Position numbers and translations under genes: made by a program. Below, one piece after another: positions 1 through 6,741 of a DNA stretch of 10,502 bases. This DNA comes from CG2-30-40-21 sp043806395. GTDB lineage: Bacteria; UBA9089; CG2-30-40-21. The stretch is taken from positions 1 through 10,502 of the forward strand of contig JAZDHC010000148.1 in assembly GCA_043806395.1 (NCBI GenBank), in the 5' to 3' direction. Positions within the stretch are counted from its first letter, which is position 1. Each line of letters starts with the position of its first letter. Below the pieces are notes generated by a model. The model had not been told where the DNA came from and searched no databases. It worked only from the letters and a program-made list of their open reading frames with translations.

Positions 1-104
1 GAATAAAATAATTTTGTCATTTGTGATATTGCACAGAAGATCAAGTTTATCATAACATGCTTTATATTGCAAAAGGTATTTTATTCCAGTCCCTAAGCAG
101 CTAC

Positions 105-139
105 AAATGTGTTTGAAATAACAATAGCTGAGTAGTTAC
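105..139 (+). repeat. 35-bp repeat, inverted copy of 10291-10325; likely end of a MITE/IS-like element
   Basis: These 35 bases are a perfect inverted match to 10291-10325, about 10.2 kb away. The last 12 bases (128-139) are CTGAGTAGTTAC, which is the terminal repeat of the 186-bp element at the right end of the window. If the outer end of the family is ...GTTAC, this is the right end of an element whose body lies over 1-104 and beyond the window edge. Bases 1-104 are AT-rich, show no gene I can recognise, and do not resemble the interior of the right-hand element. The match is seen directly; the identity as a mobile-element end is inferred. Confidence 0.7.
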
Positions 140-393
140 AATGGAACAAAGATTAAAAATCAGGCTATTGTGAATTTTGATGGGGTTGGTCCCTGGAACC
201 GTGCCCCAAAAAATCCTGAAGATACCCCTTCAGGTTATGGTCCATGGACAAACACCATTGACAGTGGAACCCCATCAAGTCAGGTTGATACTCTTCCTCA
301 ATACCAGACATCAACTACCTTATCGGTATTGAGCCAATTGCTTATGGCACATCAGGCAATAAAATTACCGGCACACTAAGACAGCGTCAATAA
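140..393 (+). pseudogene. Fragment of a large repeat-rich (fibronectin/PKD-like) surface protein
   Basis: Open from 140 without a start codon of its own; the only in-frame ATG, at 170, has no Shine-Dalgarno sequence. The translation includes NFDGVGPWNRAPKNPED and TIDSGTPSSQVDTLP. The second phrase resembles the linker before Ig-like/FN3-like repeats in very large secreted proteins of environmental bacteria; this is recalled, not searched. After TSTT the frame loses this character, while another frame reads YLIGIEPIAYGTSGNKITG and ends with TAA at 391-393. That suggests a frameshift or a deletion join near 310-325. The fragment begins immediately after the repeat end at 139, so an insertion or rearrangement probably cut the gene there. 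I treat it as a remnant, not a working gene. Confidence 0.35.
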
Positions 394-417
394 ATAGTTG
401 TCTTTCTTTGTATTAGA

Positions 418-479
418 ACATCTGCGTAATCTGCGTAATCTGCGGATTAATTCTTCTCTGTTTCTTTGTGGTAAATTCC
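418..479. repeat. 9-bp short tandem repeats (TCTGCGTAA) and a TCT/TTTG-rich tail
   Basis: Two perfect copies of TCTGCGTAA (421-429, 430-438) are followed by a degenerate third (439-447). A tail ending in TTTCTTTGTGG follows. On the minus strand this reads as the CGCAGATTACGCAGATTA type of sequence that I recall as a dispersed intergenic repeat in many environmental bacterial genomes. No coding potential is apparent. The stretch 394-509 holds only this cluster and the element end at 484-496. Confidence 0.6.
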
Positions 480-483
480 CTTC

Positions 484-496
484 GCTGAGTAGTTAC
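484..496 (+). repeat. Third copy of the CTGAGTAGTTAC element end
   Basis: GCTGAGTAGTTAC matches the last 13 bases of the 105-139 repeat and the minus strand of 10291-10303. It lies 13 bp downstream of the cbiD stop codon and marks the end of recognisable operon sequence on this side. No matching inverted end is visible nearby on the left, so this is a solo terminus, a remnant, or one side of a larger rearrangement. Confidence 0.55.
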
Positions 497-509
497 CTTT
501 TTTTCATAA

Positions 510-1600
510 TTAGAATTGTTCTACTATTACCTCCCCATCATATGATACAAGACAGACTGTCACAGGAATCTCCCTGACAATACCCTGAGCATACCCTTTT
601 GCTACGGCACAAACCATTGCAAAACGGGATGAGATACCTCTGTCAATGGCATGAAACAGCTCCCTTGCGGTGTTGAATTCACCACTTATTTGATTATCCA
701 TGCCTTTAAGAAATTCCACAGCCTTATTTATATCAATTGCCCCATATTTGACATGTGTCTGTGGCGTTGCCATGGCTATTTTGAGCATTTTTGCCCACTG
801 AGCATTGAGGTAAATTTTCTTGAACCCATGCCTTTTTGCCTCAAGAAGAGAAAATTCTACGAAGTCACCCATCATGATATAACATTCCTCAGGTAAACCA
901 TATCTTTTCATGTGTGCCTTTTCAGACATTCTACCTGTTGAAAGAACTATTTCTGTCTGCCCCATTGCCATGGCTACATTCATGGATGAGGTGATGGTTG
1001 CCATCCATGCCTCTGAGGATACTGGTGTGACAATACCTGTTGTGCCGAGGATAGAGATACCACCAATGATGCCCAGCCTTGAATTCAGGGTCTTCTTTGC
1101 CAACTTCTCGCCATCAACAACAGAAAGCTCAACAGTTGACAGTTGACAGTTGACAGTTGAATTGCTTCCAGTACCGCCTCTTTTATCATCTGCCTTGGCA
1201 CAGGATTTATCGCAGGTTCGCCCACAGAGACAGGCAGCCCCGGTTTTGCAACTATTCCAACACCCTTGCCACCCTTGATACAAAAATGGGGACAGCACCC
1301 ATTCTTCCCCCCTGCCTCCTGCATTCTTGCCTCTGCCACTATCTCCGCACCATTTGTAACATCCGGATCATCCCCTGCATCCTTGATCACAGAGGCAGTG
1401 GCAGCATTATTGGCAATATATGTATTGTGAACCTTGAATTTTACCCTGCTGCCATCGGGAAATGGTATTTCAACATCTTGAATCTCCAACCATGGATTAA
1501 TTAACAGCATTGTTGCTGCCTTTGCTGCTGCTGCCGCACATGCACCTGTTGTATATCCAAACCGCAATTTTTTATTTTTCGATATCATTTCCATCATCAT
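510..1600 (-). pseudogene. cbiD: Cobalt-precorrin-5B C1-methyltransferase CbiD, frameshifted at a heptamer repeat
   Basis: CbiD methylates C-1 of cobalt-precorrin-5B with S-adenosylmethionine in the anaerobic corrin pathway. The N-terminal half (from ATG 1600; ATGs at 1597 and 1594 are alternatives, with AGGA just upstream) carries the family hallmark GYTTG at residues 15-19, an alanine-rich helix, and INPVPRQMIKEAV. The C-terminal half, in another frame, carries LNSRLGIIGGISILGTTGIVTP and runs to TAA at 510-512. The frames part at the (CAGTTGA)4 array at 1133-1160. As written, the 5' frame ends at 1085 after 171 residues. With two copies the gene would be 358 residues, with five 365, both normal for CbiD. 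With three copies a TGA follows the array at once. Both halves look well conserved, so this is a recent or reversible break or a sequencing/assembly slip, not a decayed gene. It is separated from the upstream cbi genes by the inserted cassette at about 1601-5830. Confidence 0.88.
1133..1160. repeat. Heptanucleotide tandem repeat (CAGTTGA)4 inside cbiD
   Basis: Four perfect copies of CAGTTGA (TCAACTG on the coding strand) occupy 1133-1160. Seven is not a multiple of three, so each gain or loss of a unit changes the reading frame. On the coding strand the array supplies codons for LSTVNC-type residues in a poorly conserved spacer of CbiD, between the AVLEAI helix and VELSVVDGEKLAKKT. Confidence 0.95.
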
Positions 1601-1710
1601 TTATCCTGTAACCTGTGTAATTAGGGTAGCAGCTATGAAGTGTGGGAGTTTAGCACCATCTTGATTGCGTTGATATGGCTGGTTTGGGTCAAGATGAAGT
1701 ATCAGTTCTT

Positions 1711-1842
1711 GTAACAGTTCAGGTTGTTTAGACTGTAGGCTATAGGCTGTTAGTTTTTCAGATAAACTGCATGAACAAATCTGTGTATCTGTTTCTGATG
1801 CCCTACAGTCTAAATACCTACAGCCTATCTACCTGAACTGTT
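1711..1842. mobile_element. About 130-bp palindromic heptad-based element with 11-bp flanking duplication
   Basis: The ends are perfect 12-bp inverted repeats: AACAGTTCAGGT at 1713-1724 and ACCTGAACTGTT at 1831-1842. The element is flanked by the direct repeat TATCAGTTCTT (1700-1710 and 1842-1852), which looks like a target-site duplication. The arms contain heptad-like units such as ACTGTAG and GCTATAG. TTTAGACTGTAGG at 1727-1739 recurs inverted at 1802-1814, but the right arm holds 14 extra bases (two heptads) outside it. The element lies exactly at the stop codon of the 1844-3016 gene, and the duplication covers its last codons. There is no coding capacity. It may work as a transcript-stabilising hairpin or weak terminator; that is inference. 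The remaining bases up to cbiD (1601-1699) show no gene I recognise. Confidence 0.65.
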
Positions 1843-1843
1843 A

Positions 1844-3016
1844 TCAGTTCTTTTCCTCTGGTCTTGGAATTTTTACTATAAATTGCTCGCCATCAACATT
1901 ATTGATAAATTCAATATTAGGTTGCAATTCCAGTGATCGAGTAATGCCGGAACCAAGTCCTTTGTATGATAATGAATGTACAGCATAAGCAACTAATTGA
2001 TTATTTCTAATTACCGGATTACCGTATTTAATCTCTTCAACGGTCAAGCTATTAGGTAATTTCCCTGGGCTTATAATTTCAACTCTGTTATCAAAAATCA
2101 TTAAGCGTATCGGCGAGTTTTTAAAATAATCCCGATGTAAAAGTGCGTTTTGTAGCAGTTCTTCAAGAGCTATTCTTGAAATTTCCAATATTCCTATTGA
2201 GTTAAAGTTTTGATCTTGTTGGGTGTGTTTTAGGTTTATCTCTAAAAATCTTATTCCTTCATTAAACATATCCGGTATTGTGCCTATTATATCTCTACTA
2301 TCTCTATATTCATTTCCTCCGATGCTGTTTCCCCAGAAAGATACTGCCTTGATACAAAAGGCTGGCTTATAATTTTGCGGTTCCTTACCAAAAAATAATA
2401 AGCCAGCTAAAGATAAGCGATCATTTCGTAATACTTTTTTTATTTTAAGAGCCTGCTCAAAATTCAACCCTTTTTCTTCAATTGTTTTTTGAAATTCTTT
2501 CTTGAAATATTGCTCGAACTTATCTTTATTGACCTCCTCCAAAGAAGTTCCATAAATCTCCATCTCGTCTGCCGATAAAGCACCACTGCTCTGGAAAAGT
2601 CGCAGCATTTCTGCATTATCAGAAACGCGTCTTTTATCAGCACCCTGCTTTACCCAAATAGCCAAGTTGTTGTCTTTATAAGGTTTGTTTATTCCTTCCT
2701 TTATCTGAATAATCAATATCTTTTTTGAACCTCCATTATCAATAGAAACAACCTCCGTTGTTACATAAATATTGGGTTTTACTTTATCGGTTGCACTGTT
2801 TCCTATTTGATTATTATAATCTTGCAACTCTGCGTAACTTAGCCCGGTTATTTCACCTGTTTTATCCTTAACTCCAATCAGTATCAACCCACCAAGAGAA
2901 TTAGACATAGCTACCATTTCGACAGCCAAGGCATCTATTGAACTAATTTTTTCCTTAAACTGTACTCGGCTTGTCTCGCCGGTGCTTATTATATCAAGTA
3001 ATTCAATGGCATTCAT
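1844..3016 (-). CDS. AlbA_2 (Schlafen-type) / GHKL ATPase-like protein, putative defence partner
   Basis: The 390-residue protein has two recognisable parts. Residues about 10-140 form an AlbA_2/Schlafen-type domain: E14, the QFKE motif at 19-22, and MSNSLGGLILIGVKD at 37-51. These domains are linked with nucleic-acid binding or RNA cleavage in some families. Residues about 200-385 resemble the COG2865-type GHKL (HATPase_c_4) domain, with an N-box EELLQNALLHRDY at 285-297, a G1 box DNRVEIISPGKLP at 309-321 and a G2-like GLGSGI at 353-358. Its ATG overlaps the end of the upstream PHP/ATPase gene (ATGA, 4 nt), so translation is probably coupled. Many single genes of this type are annotated as ATP-binding proteins or transcriptional regulators, so it could regulate its partner instead of being an effector. 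The stop codon is the insertion point of the palindromic element at 1711-1842. Family call firm; role inferred. Confidence 0.85.
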   Translation of the reverse strand: MNAIELLDIISTGETSRVQFKEKISSIDALAVEMVAMSNSLGGLILIGVKDKTGEITGLSYAELQDYNNQIGNSATDKVKPNIYVTTEVVSIDNGGSKKILIIQIKEGINKPYKDNNLAIWVKQGADKRRVSDNAEMLRLFQSSGALSADEMEIYGTSLEEVNKDKFEQYFKKEFQKTIEEKGLNFEQALKIKKVLRNDRLSLAGLLFFGKEPQNYKPAFCIKAVSFWGNSIGGNEYRDSRDIIGTIPDMFNEGIRFLEINLKHTQQDQNFNSIGILEISRIALEELLQNALLHRDYFKNSPIRLMIFDNRVEIISPGKLPNSLTVEEIKYGNPVIRNNQLVAYAVHSLSYKGLGSGITRSLELQPNIEFINNVDGEQFIVKIPRPEEKN

Positions 3017-5643
3017 TTTTCAACCCTCCATAGCCTATAAATCTCTTTTCGTCGATAAAATGCCTCTTTCCCACCTTCCATAATGGCAACAATAGATTCT
3101 TGTATTTCCCTATTGTCTATAGTTCCATCTTGTACATCCATTTTATTTTCAGAATAAGCACAGGCAAAAATCTTTTCACTATCTCCCAGAACAGGGATAT
3201 TGGCATTGTGTGTTGCAAATATAAACTGCATATCTCCTTTTAAGGATTTTATCTCTTTGATTACATCATTATAGATAGTTTGATTATCCAGATCATCTTC
3301 TGGTTGGTCAATAATAAGGACATCCATTTCCTTTTGGGCAAGCAGAAAAAGAATCAAGGCAGTTGCTCTTTGTCCTAAAGAGTGATTCTTAAGCGGTTTG
3401 CTATTATATTTTATGATAAACTTATTTTCTACCTGATAGGTAAGAAGTTCGGCAAGATTTTCAAAGAATCTTTTCCTATACTCTGCAAAATGATTCACAT
3501 TAAGAATATCATCCAAATTGTTGATGTCTCTGTAAATCTCAATAAAATCTTTATATTTCTCCTGTATTCTATTATAATTGGCTTCTGTAATTCCGCTTCT
3601 CCTGAATATTTGTCCTTGTTTATCCAGAAATTTATCTCGTCTCCCTTTGTAGGCTACCTCAATTGATAGTTGATTTTCCGATTCATTAATGCGTTTGACT
3701 TCCCTTTCAAGAATTTTGTATTCCTCATGCCAGAGGTTGTTCAATTCAGATATTTTATTGTTCAATACAGCCTCATACTCGCGCCTTTTTACCTCAGAGT
3801 TATCAATCTCTTTTAATTTCAGCGTGGATATTTCAATTATCCTGTTTAATTTAAGGAATTCATCTGGATTCAGGTTTGGAATATTAATTTCTCGTTTTAT
3901 TTTACCAAACTCATCCTTAAGACTTTCCTTTTTGGCTTTTAATTTGTCGGTAATCTTATTAAAATTATCTTCCAGCTTCTTTGTGTTTTCTATTGTCTTT
4001 ATGAATATTTCAAATTCGGTTACTAATTGCTTAAAGATGCTATTTGTTTCATTGAATATTTCTTTGTTTATGTTGGATGTAAATTCTGACTGCTGAAAAA
4101 AAGGTTTGTAATTTTCAATTAATAGATTCAAATCGTATAGAAATCCCTTAATTGTTTTCTCTGCTTCTTCAAGTCTTGAAATATCAGAGTCAAATTGACT
4201 TTGTTGTCTAAGTTTTTCTGCAACCCCTTTTTCTTCAAAGAGCCTTAGTTTATGCTCTGCATCCTTTAATTTGTCTGCCGTTTCTTTTTTTATTTCCTCA
4301 AGATTATCAAGCCTCTTGCATGTGTCTATAATATCCTTTATTTCCATTTTTTTTGCCGTTATTTTTGAACGAATATCATTAAGATGATTTCCAATAAGTT
4401 TATTAACTAAGTCAGTTTCAAAATTTATATCCTTGTTAGAAAGGTCTTTCTGCCCAAAATAAACAGGCTGTTTAAGTACTGCACTGATAGAGACATCAGT
4501 TCTTGTTCCATTCTTAAAAATATCTTCTTTTTGTCCATATATCTTTTCAATTCGATATTCTTCGCCATGCTCGTCGAGAACAGTTACCTTAACCTTTCCA
4601 CCACTTTTCAAGACATGTTCAATTAGTTCATTTTTATAGTCTTTATCAACCGCTTGTCCGCTTAGAGAAATACCCAGCGTATATCGTAGAATTTCAAGGA
4701 TCGAAGATTTACCACTTCCCCTTATGCCAATAAAATTATTTAATTCAGGTGAAAGATTAATCTCTTTACCATCTAATAGCCCACCCTCAAAAGAAATAGA
4801 TTTTATATAAGAATTGCTTGTGAGTGGTTTTGATACTTTTATCCTATTGTCTTTGTCTGTTAAGGCATAATCCACAGCAGCGAAATTGAAATCACCGATT
4901 TTAAGATAGGTTGCTTTTTCTATGCCATTTTGCAAACCTGCTTTACCAACTGCATCTATGTTTTTACAATCAGAGCCTTCCACAAATGATGGCAATCTAT
5001 CTTCACCACCAAACCATAGCAACAGTTTGTTTTTAATATCTACTGTTCTCATCTTCTGAAATGCAAGCACATTACGACTAAACAATTCATCTACCACAAT
5101 CTGCTTTATCCTGCCACCATCAAGCGCCTTACAGAAACCGTTTTCCTGCTCAACATGTGCCATAACAATAAAAGCATCTCTGCCATCCTTCCTATGCTCT
5201 TCAAGTTTTTTAAGTAAATCAGTTAGATTATATTTACAACAAGTATTTCCATTTTCTCTGTTTGCAATACCTTCAAATGCAGAATTAAGAAACTGTTCTA
5301 TGAAATTATCATTATTAACAACCCAATTTTCGTAATCAAAAACAATCAGACAATGAATACCGTTTGCTCCATCATTAACAGATAGTTCAACGCCTGCTAA
5401 TAAAAATATTTCCTCTTCTTTAGCCTTTTTTCGTAGAGCCTTAAATTCATCCTTATCAAACTTATTATGATTGGTAATAATGCCAATACCAATATTGTTC
5501 TCTTTTAGCTTCATAATATATGACTTAACAAAGTCATTCTCTGTACCATTATATAAAAACTCTTTATCAGCCTTTGTGTGCAAGTGAAAATCGGCTTTTA
5601 GCCAGACGCTTCCGTTTTTAAATAATTCCATAGCTTTTTTCAT
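3013..5643 (-). CDS. PHP-domain phosphoesterase fused to SMC-like ATPase (TrlF-like), putative defence protein
   Basis: An 876-residue protein. Residues 1-260 are a PHP metallophosphoesterase domain: DFHLHT (18-23), ITNHN (56-60), GVELS (84-88), H97, MAHVE (161-165) and GSD (223-225) fit the metal-ligand motifs in order. Motif II has N58 where many PHP proteins have D (TDHN). Residues 285-876 form an SMC/Rad50-like ATPase: Walker A GIRGSGKSS (306-314), a long charged coiled-coil-rich middle (about 420-735), signature SLGQR (755-759), Walker B VLIIDQPEDDLD (775-786) and switch His812 in ATHNAN. This is the architecture I know as TrlF family; a PHP-plus-ATPase single-gene anti-phage system named Ppl is also similar from memory. 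ATG at 5643 is preceded by AAGGTGG. It has its own promoter (5717-5745), is AT-richer than the cob genes, and is coupled to the AlbA_2 gene. Likely role: ATP-driven sensing of DNA or RNA with PHP-domain nuclease or phosphatase action; inferred. Confidence 0.9.
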   Translation of the reverse strand: MKKAMELFKNGSVWLKADFHLHTKADKEFLYNGTENDFVKSYIMKLKENNIGIGIITNHNKFDKDEFKALRKKAKEEEIFLLAGVELSVNDGANGIHCLIVFDYENWVVNNDNFIEQFLNSAFEGIANRENGNTCCKYNLTDLLKKLEEHRKDGRDAFIVMAHVEQENGFCKALDGGRIKQIVVDELFSRNVLAFQKMRTVDIKNKLLLWFGGEDRLPSFVEGSDCKNIDAVGKAGLQNGIEKATYLKIGDFNFAAVDYALTDKDNRIKVSKPLTSNSYIKSISFEGGLLDGKEINLSPELNNFIGIRGSGKSSILEILRYTLGISLSGQAVDKDYKNELIEHVLKSGGKVKVTVLDEHGEEYRIEKIYGQKEDIFKNGTRTDVSISAVLKQPVYFGQKDLSNKDINFETDLVNKLIGNHLNDIRSKITAKKMEIKDIIDTCKRLDNLEEIKKETADKLKDAEHKLRLFEEKGVAEKLRQQSQFDSDISRLEEAEKTIKGFLYDLNLLIENYKPFFQQSEFTSNINKEIFNETNSIFKQLVTEFEIFIKTIENTKKLEDNFNKITDKLKAKKESLKDEFGKIKREINIPNLNPDEFLKLNRIIEISTLKLKEIDNSEVKRREYEAVLNNKISELNNLWHEEYKILEREVKRINESENQLSIEVAYKGRRDKFLDKQGQIFRRSGITEANYNRIQEKYKDFIEIYRDINNLDDILNVNHFAEYRKRFFENLAELLTYQVENKFIIKYNSKPLKNHSLGQRATALILFLLAQKEMDVLIIDQPEDDLDNQTIYNDVIKEIKSLKGDMQFIFATHNANIPVLGDSEKIFACAYSENKMDVQDGTIDNREIQESIVAIMEGGKEAFYRRKEIYRLWRVEK

Positions 5644-5645
5644 AA

Positions 5646-5681
5646 TTACACCACCTTAAACTCCACACCCGCGTCTTTCAT
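5646..5681 (-). other. 11-codon ORF ending 2 nt before the PHP/ATPase start (leader peptide or gene remnant)
   Basis: An ATG at 5681 opens MKDAGVEFKVV and stops with TAA at 5646-5648, two bases before the ATG of the PHP/ATPase gene. The same frame is open further upstream, to about 5733, without a good start. It lies downstream of the predicted transcription start. I see no Shine-Dalgarno sequence for it. It may be the tail of a gene displaced when the cassette arrived, a short coupled leader, or chance. The rest of 5644-5830 contains the promoter and no other gene. Confidence 0.25.
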
Positions 5682-5716
5682 CTGCAGGCTGGTATTGATT
5701 TTTAATTGGTTATCAC

Positions 5717-5745
5717 AGTATACTTTATTTATTTATATTTGTCAA
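5717..5745 (-). promoter_or_regulatory. Sigma-70-type promoter of the PHP/ATPase - AlbA_2 cassette
   Basis: On the minus strand TTGACA (5745-5740) is separated by exactly 17 bases from TATACT (5722-5717). This is a perfect -35 box, optimal spacing and a -10 box one base from consensus, with an A/T-only spacer apart from one G. The predicted start is near 5710, giving a leader of roughly 65 nt before ATG 5643. It lets the cassette be expressed independently of the riboswitch-controlled operon, and read-through from it may also be what reaches cbiD. Confidence 0.75.
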
Positions 5746-5830
5746 ATAGTTTGATTGAAAAATCCTGGCATGGTTAGGGGGGTGTAACTCTCTGTGGTGA
5801 ACATTTTGAACTATGCCCATCTAATTTCAT

Positions 5831-6736
5831 TTACACATACAACCTTCCAATCTCCCTTCTCGCCTCACCAATAGTAAGTGGAATTTTCCCAAATGGCATA
5901 TTATCTTCATGCTTTAGCCTGTAAATCAATTCTGCAATCACGGGCAATCTTAATTTCACATTCTCCATATCCTCTGGTGCCGTAAACACATCCTCCGGAG
6001 TACCGCTTCTAACAATATGCCCCTTGCTCAGGATATAAAGCCTGTCAAGGAATAGTGGCACAAGGTCAACGCTATGTGTAGCCATAACAATGGTTATCCC
6101 CTTTTCTTTATTCAACCTTGTCAGGAGGTTCATCATTTTATATTCTCCCATTGGGTCTAATCCAGCGGTTGGCTCATCAAGGAGTAATATTTCGTGTCCC
6201 ATGGATAAAAGTCCGGCAATACATACCCGTTTCTTTTGACCAAAACTAAGATTATGGATGGATTTTCCTGCATAATCATCCATCTCAACAGCCTTTAGTG
6301 CATCCTTAACTCGAATAGCAACCTCATCTTCGCTAAACCCCATATTTATCGGACCAAAAGCCACATCCTCAAAAACGCTTGTAGCAAAAAGCTGTTCATC
6401 TGGATTCTGGAAGATGAGTCCGATTTTTTTATATATCTCCTTTGGCGATAGCTTTTTAATGTCTGTCCCATCGAGATGAACACTACCCTTGAAATCTTTA
6501 ATCAAGCCATCCATTGCCTTCAGGAGTGTTGTTTTCCCTGAGCCGTTTGAGCCGAGAATGCCTATAAATTCAGCCCCCTTAATTTCCATGGTAATATCAT
6601 GGAGTGCACGAGTGCCATCAGGGTAATTGAACAATCGTATTGATACGGACAATCTTATTGCATCTTCCATACAACAGTTGTCATTCCTGCGAAGGCAGGA
6701 ATCCAGACTGTCGGACAATCTTATTGCATCTTCCAT
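5831..6736 (-). CDS. cbiO: Cobalt ECF transporter ATP-binding subunit CbiO
   Basis: The ATPase that drives CbiMQO cobalt import at the inner membrane. In the 301-residue reading: Walker A GSNGSGKTT (62-70), Q-loop Q110 in IFQNPDEQLFA (typical of ECF ATPases), signature LSFGQ (163-167), Walker B ILLLDEP (183-189), D-loop GLD, and switch H221. Two starts are possible: ATG 6736, overlapping the cbiQ end by 16 nt and preceded by a G-rich run, and ATG 6670, 66 bases downstream, which lies in a perfect copy of the same 30 bp. The first 22 residues (MEDAIRLSDSLDSCLRRNDN plus CC) come from an in-frame 66-bp duplication holding a palindromic repeat and are not part of the CbiO fold. The family-like protein begins around the second Met. 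The stop at 5831 marks the end of the intact upstream part of the operon. Confidence 0.96.
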   Translation of the reverse strand: MEDAIRLSDSLDSCLRRNDNCCMEDAIRLSVSIRLFNYPDGTRALHDITMEIKGAEFIGILGSNGSGKTTLLKAMDGLIKDFKGSVHLDGTDIKKLSPKEIYKKIGLIFQNPDEQLFATSVFEDVAFGPINMGFSEDEVAIRVKDALKAVEMDDYAGKSIHNLSFGQKKRVCIAGLLSMGHEILLLDEPTAGLDPMGEYKMMNLLTRLNKEKGITIVMATHSVDLVPLFLDRLYILSKGHIVRSGTPEDVFTAPEDMENVKLRLPVIAELIYRLKHEDNMPFGKIPLTIGEARREIGRLYV

Positions 6737-6741
6737 ACAAC
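6646..6741. repeat. 30-bp direct repeat flanking a palindromic SLDSxLRxND-type repeat at the cbiQ/cbiO join
   Basis: Bases 6646-6675 and 6712-6741 are identical (30 bp) and enclose 36 bases with the perfect palindrome ATTCCTGC-GAAG-GCAGGAAT (6683-6702). The palindrome is of the widespread TGGATTCCTGCCTTCGCAGGAATGAC kind (compare the Neisseria dRS3-like core ATTCC...GGAAT), which in one frame reads SLDSCLRRND. The 66-bp unit is 22 codons, so the cbiO frame survives. The duplicated segment contains the cbiQ stop and the cbiO start. Confidence 0.9.

Noticed and set aside
418..447. CRISPR-like array
   Set aside because: The units are 9 bp and contiguous, without spacers.
1161..1298. ATG at 1298 as the start of the C-terminal CbiD half
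   Set aside because: The first 40 or so residues of that frame are an out-of-frame reading of the conserved N-terminal half, cysteine-rich and unlike any domain.
1625..1713. Plus-strand 28-codon hydrophobic frame (YEVWEFSTILIALIWLVW)
   Set aside because: No start codon or ribosome binding site, bounded by stops, and too short to assign; chance or an unrecognised remnant.
3689..4096. Plus-strand 135-codon frame opposite the PHP/ATPase gene
   Set aside because: It is antisense to the coiled-coil region; its leucine/serine/phenylalanine-rich composition is the usual shadow of lysine/glutamate-rich coding sequence.
1601..5830. Integrase-type insertion of the cassette
   Set aside because: No integrase, tRNA or convincing direct repeats flank the block; the shared 9-mer GTGTAATTA near both ends is within chance.
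5760..5830. Terminator after cbiO
   Set aside because: The region has a C-run and a weak GTTA/TAAC pairing but no stable stem followed by a T-tract on the minus strand.
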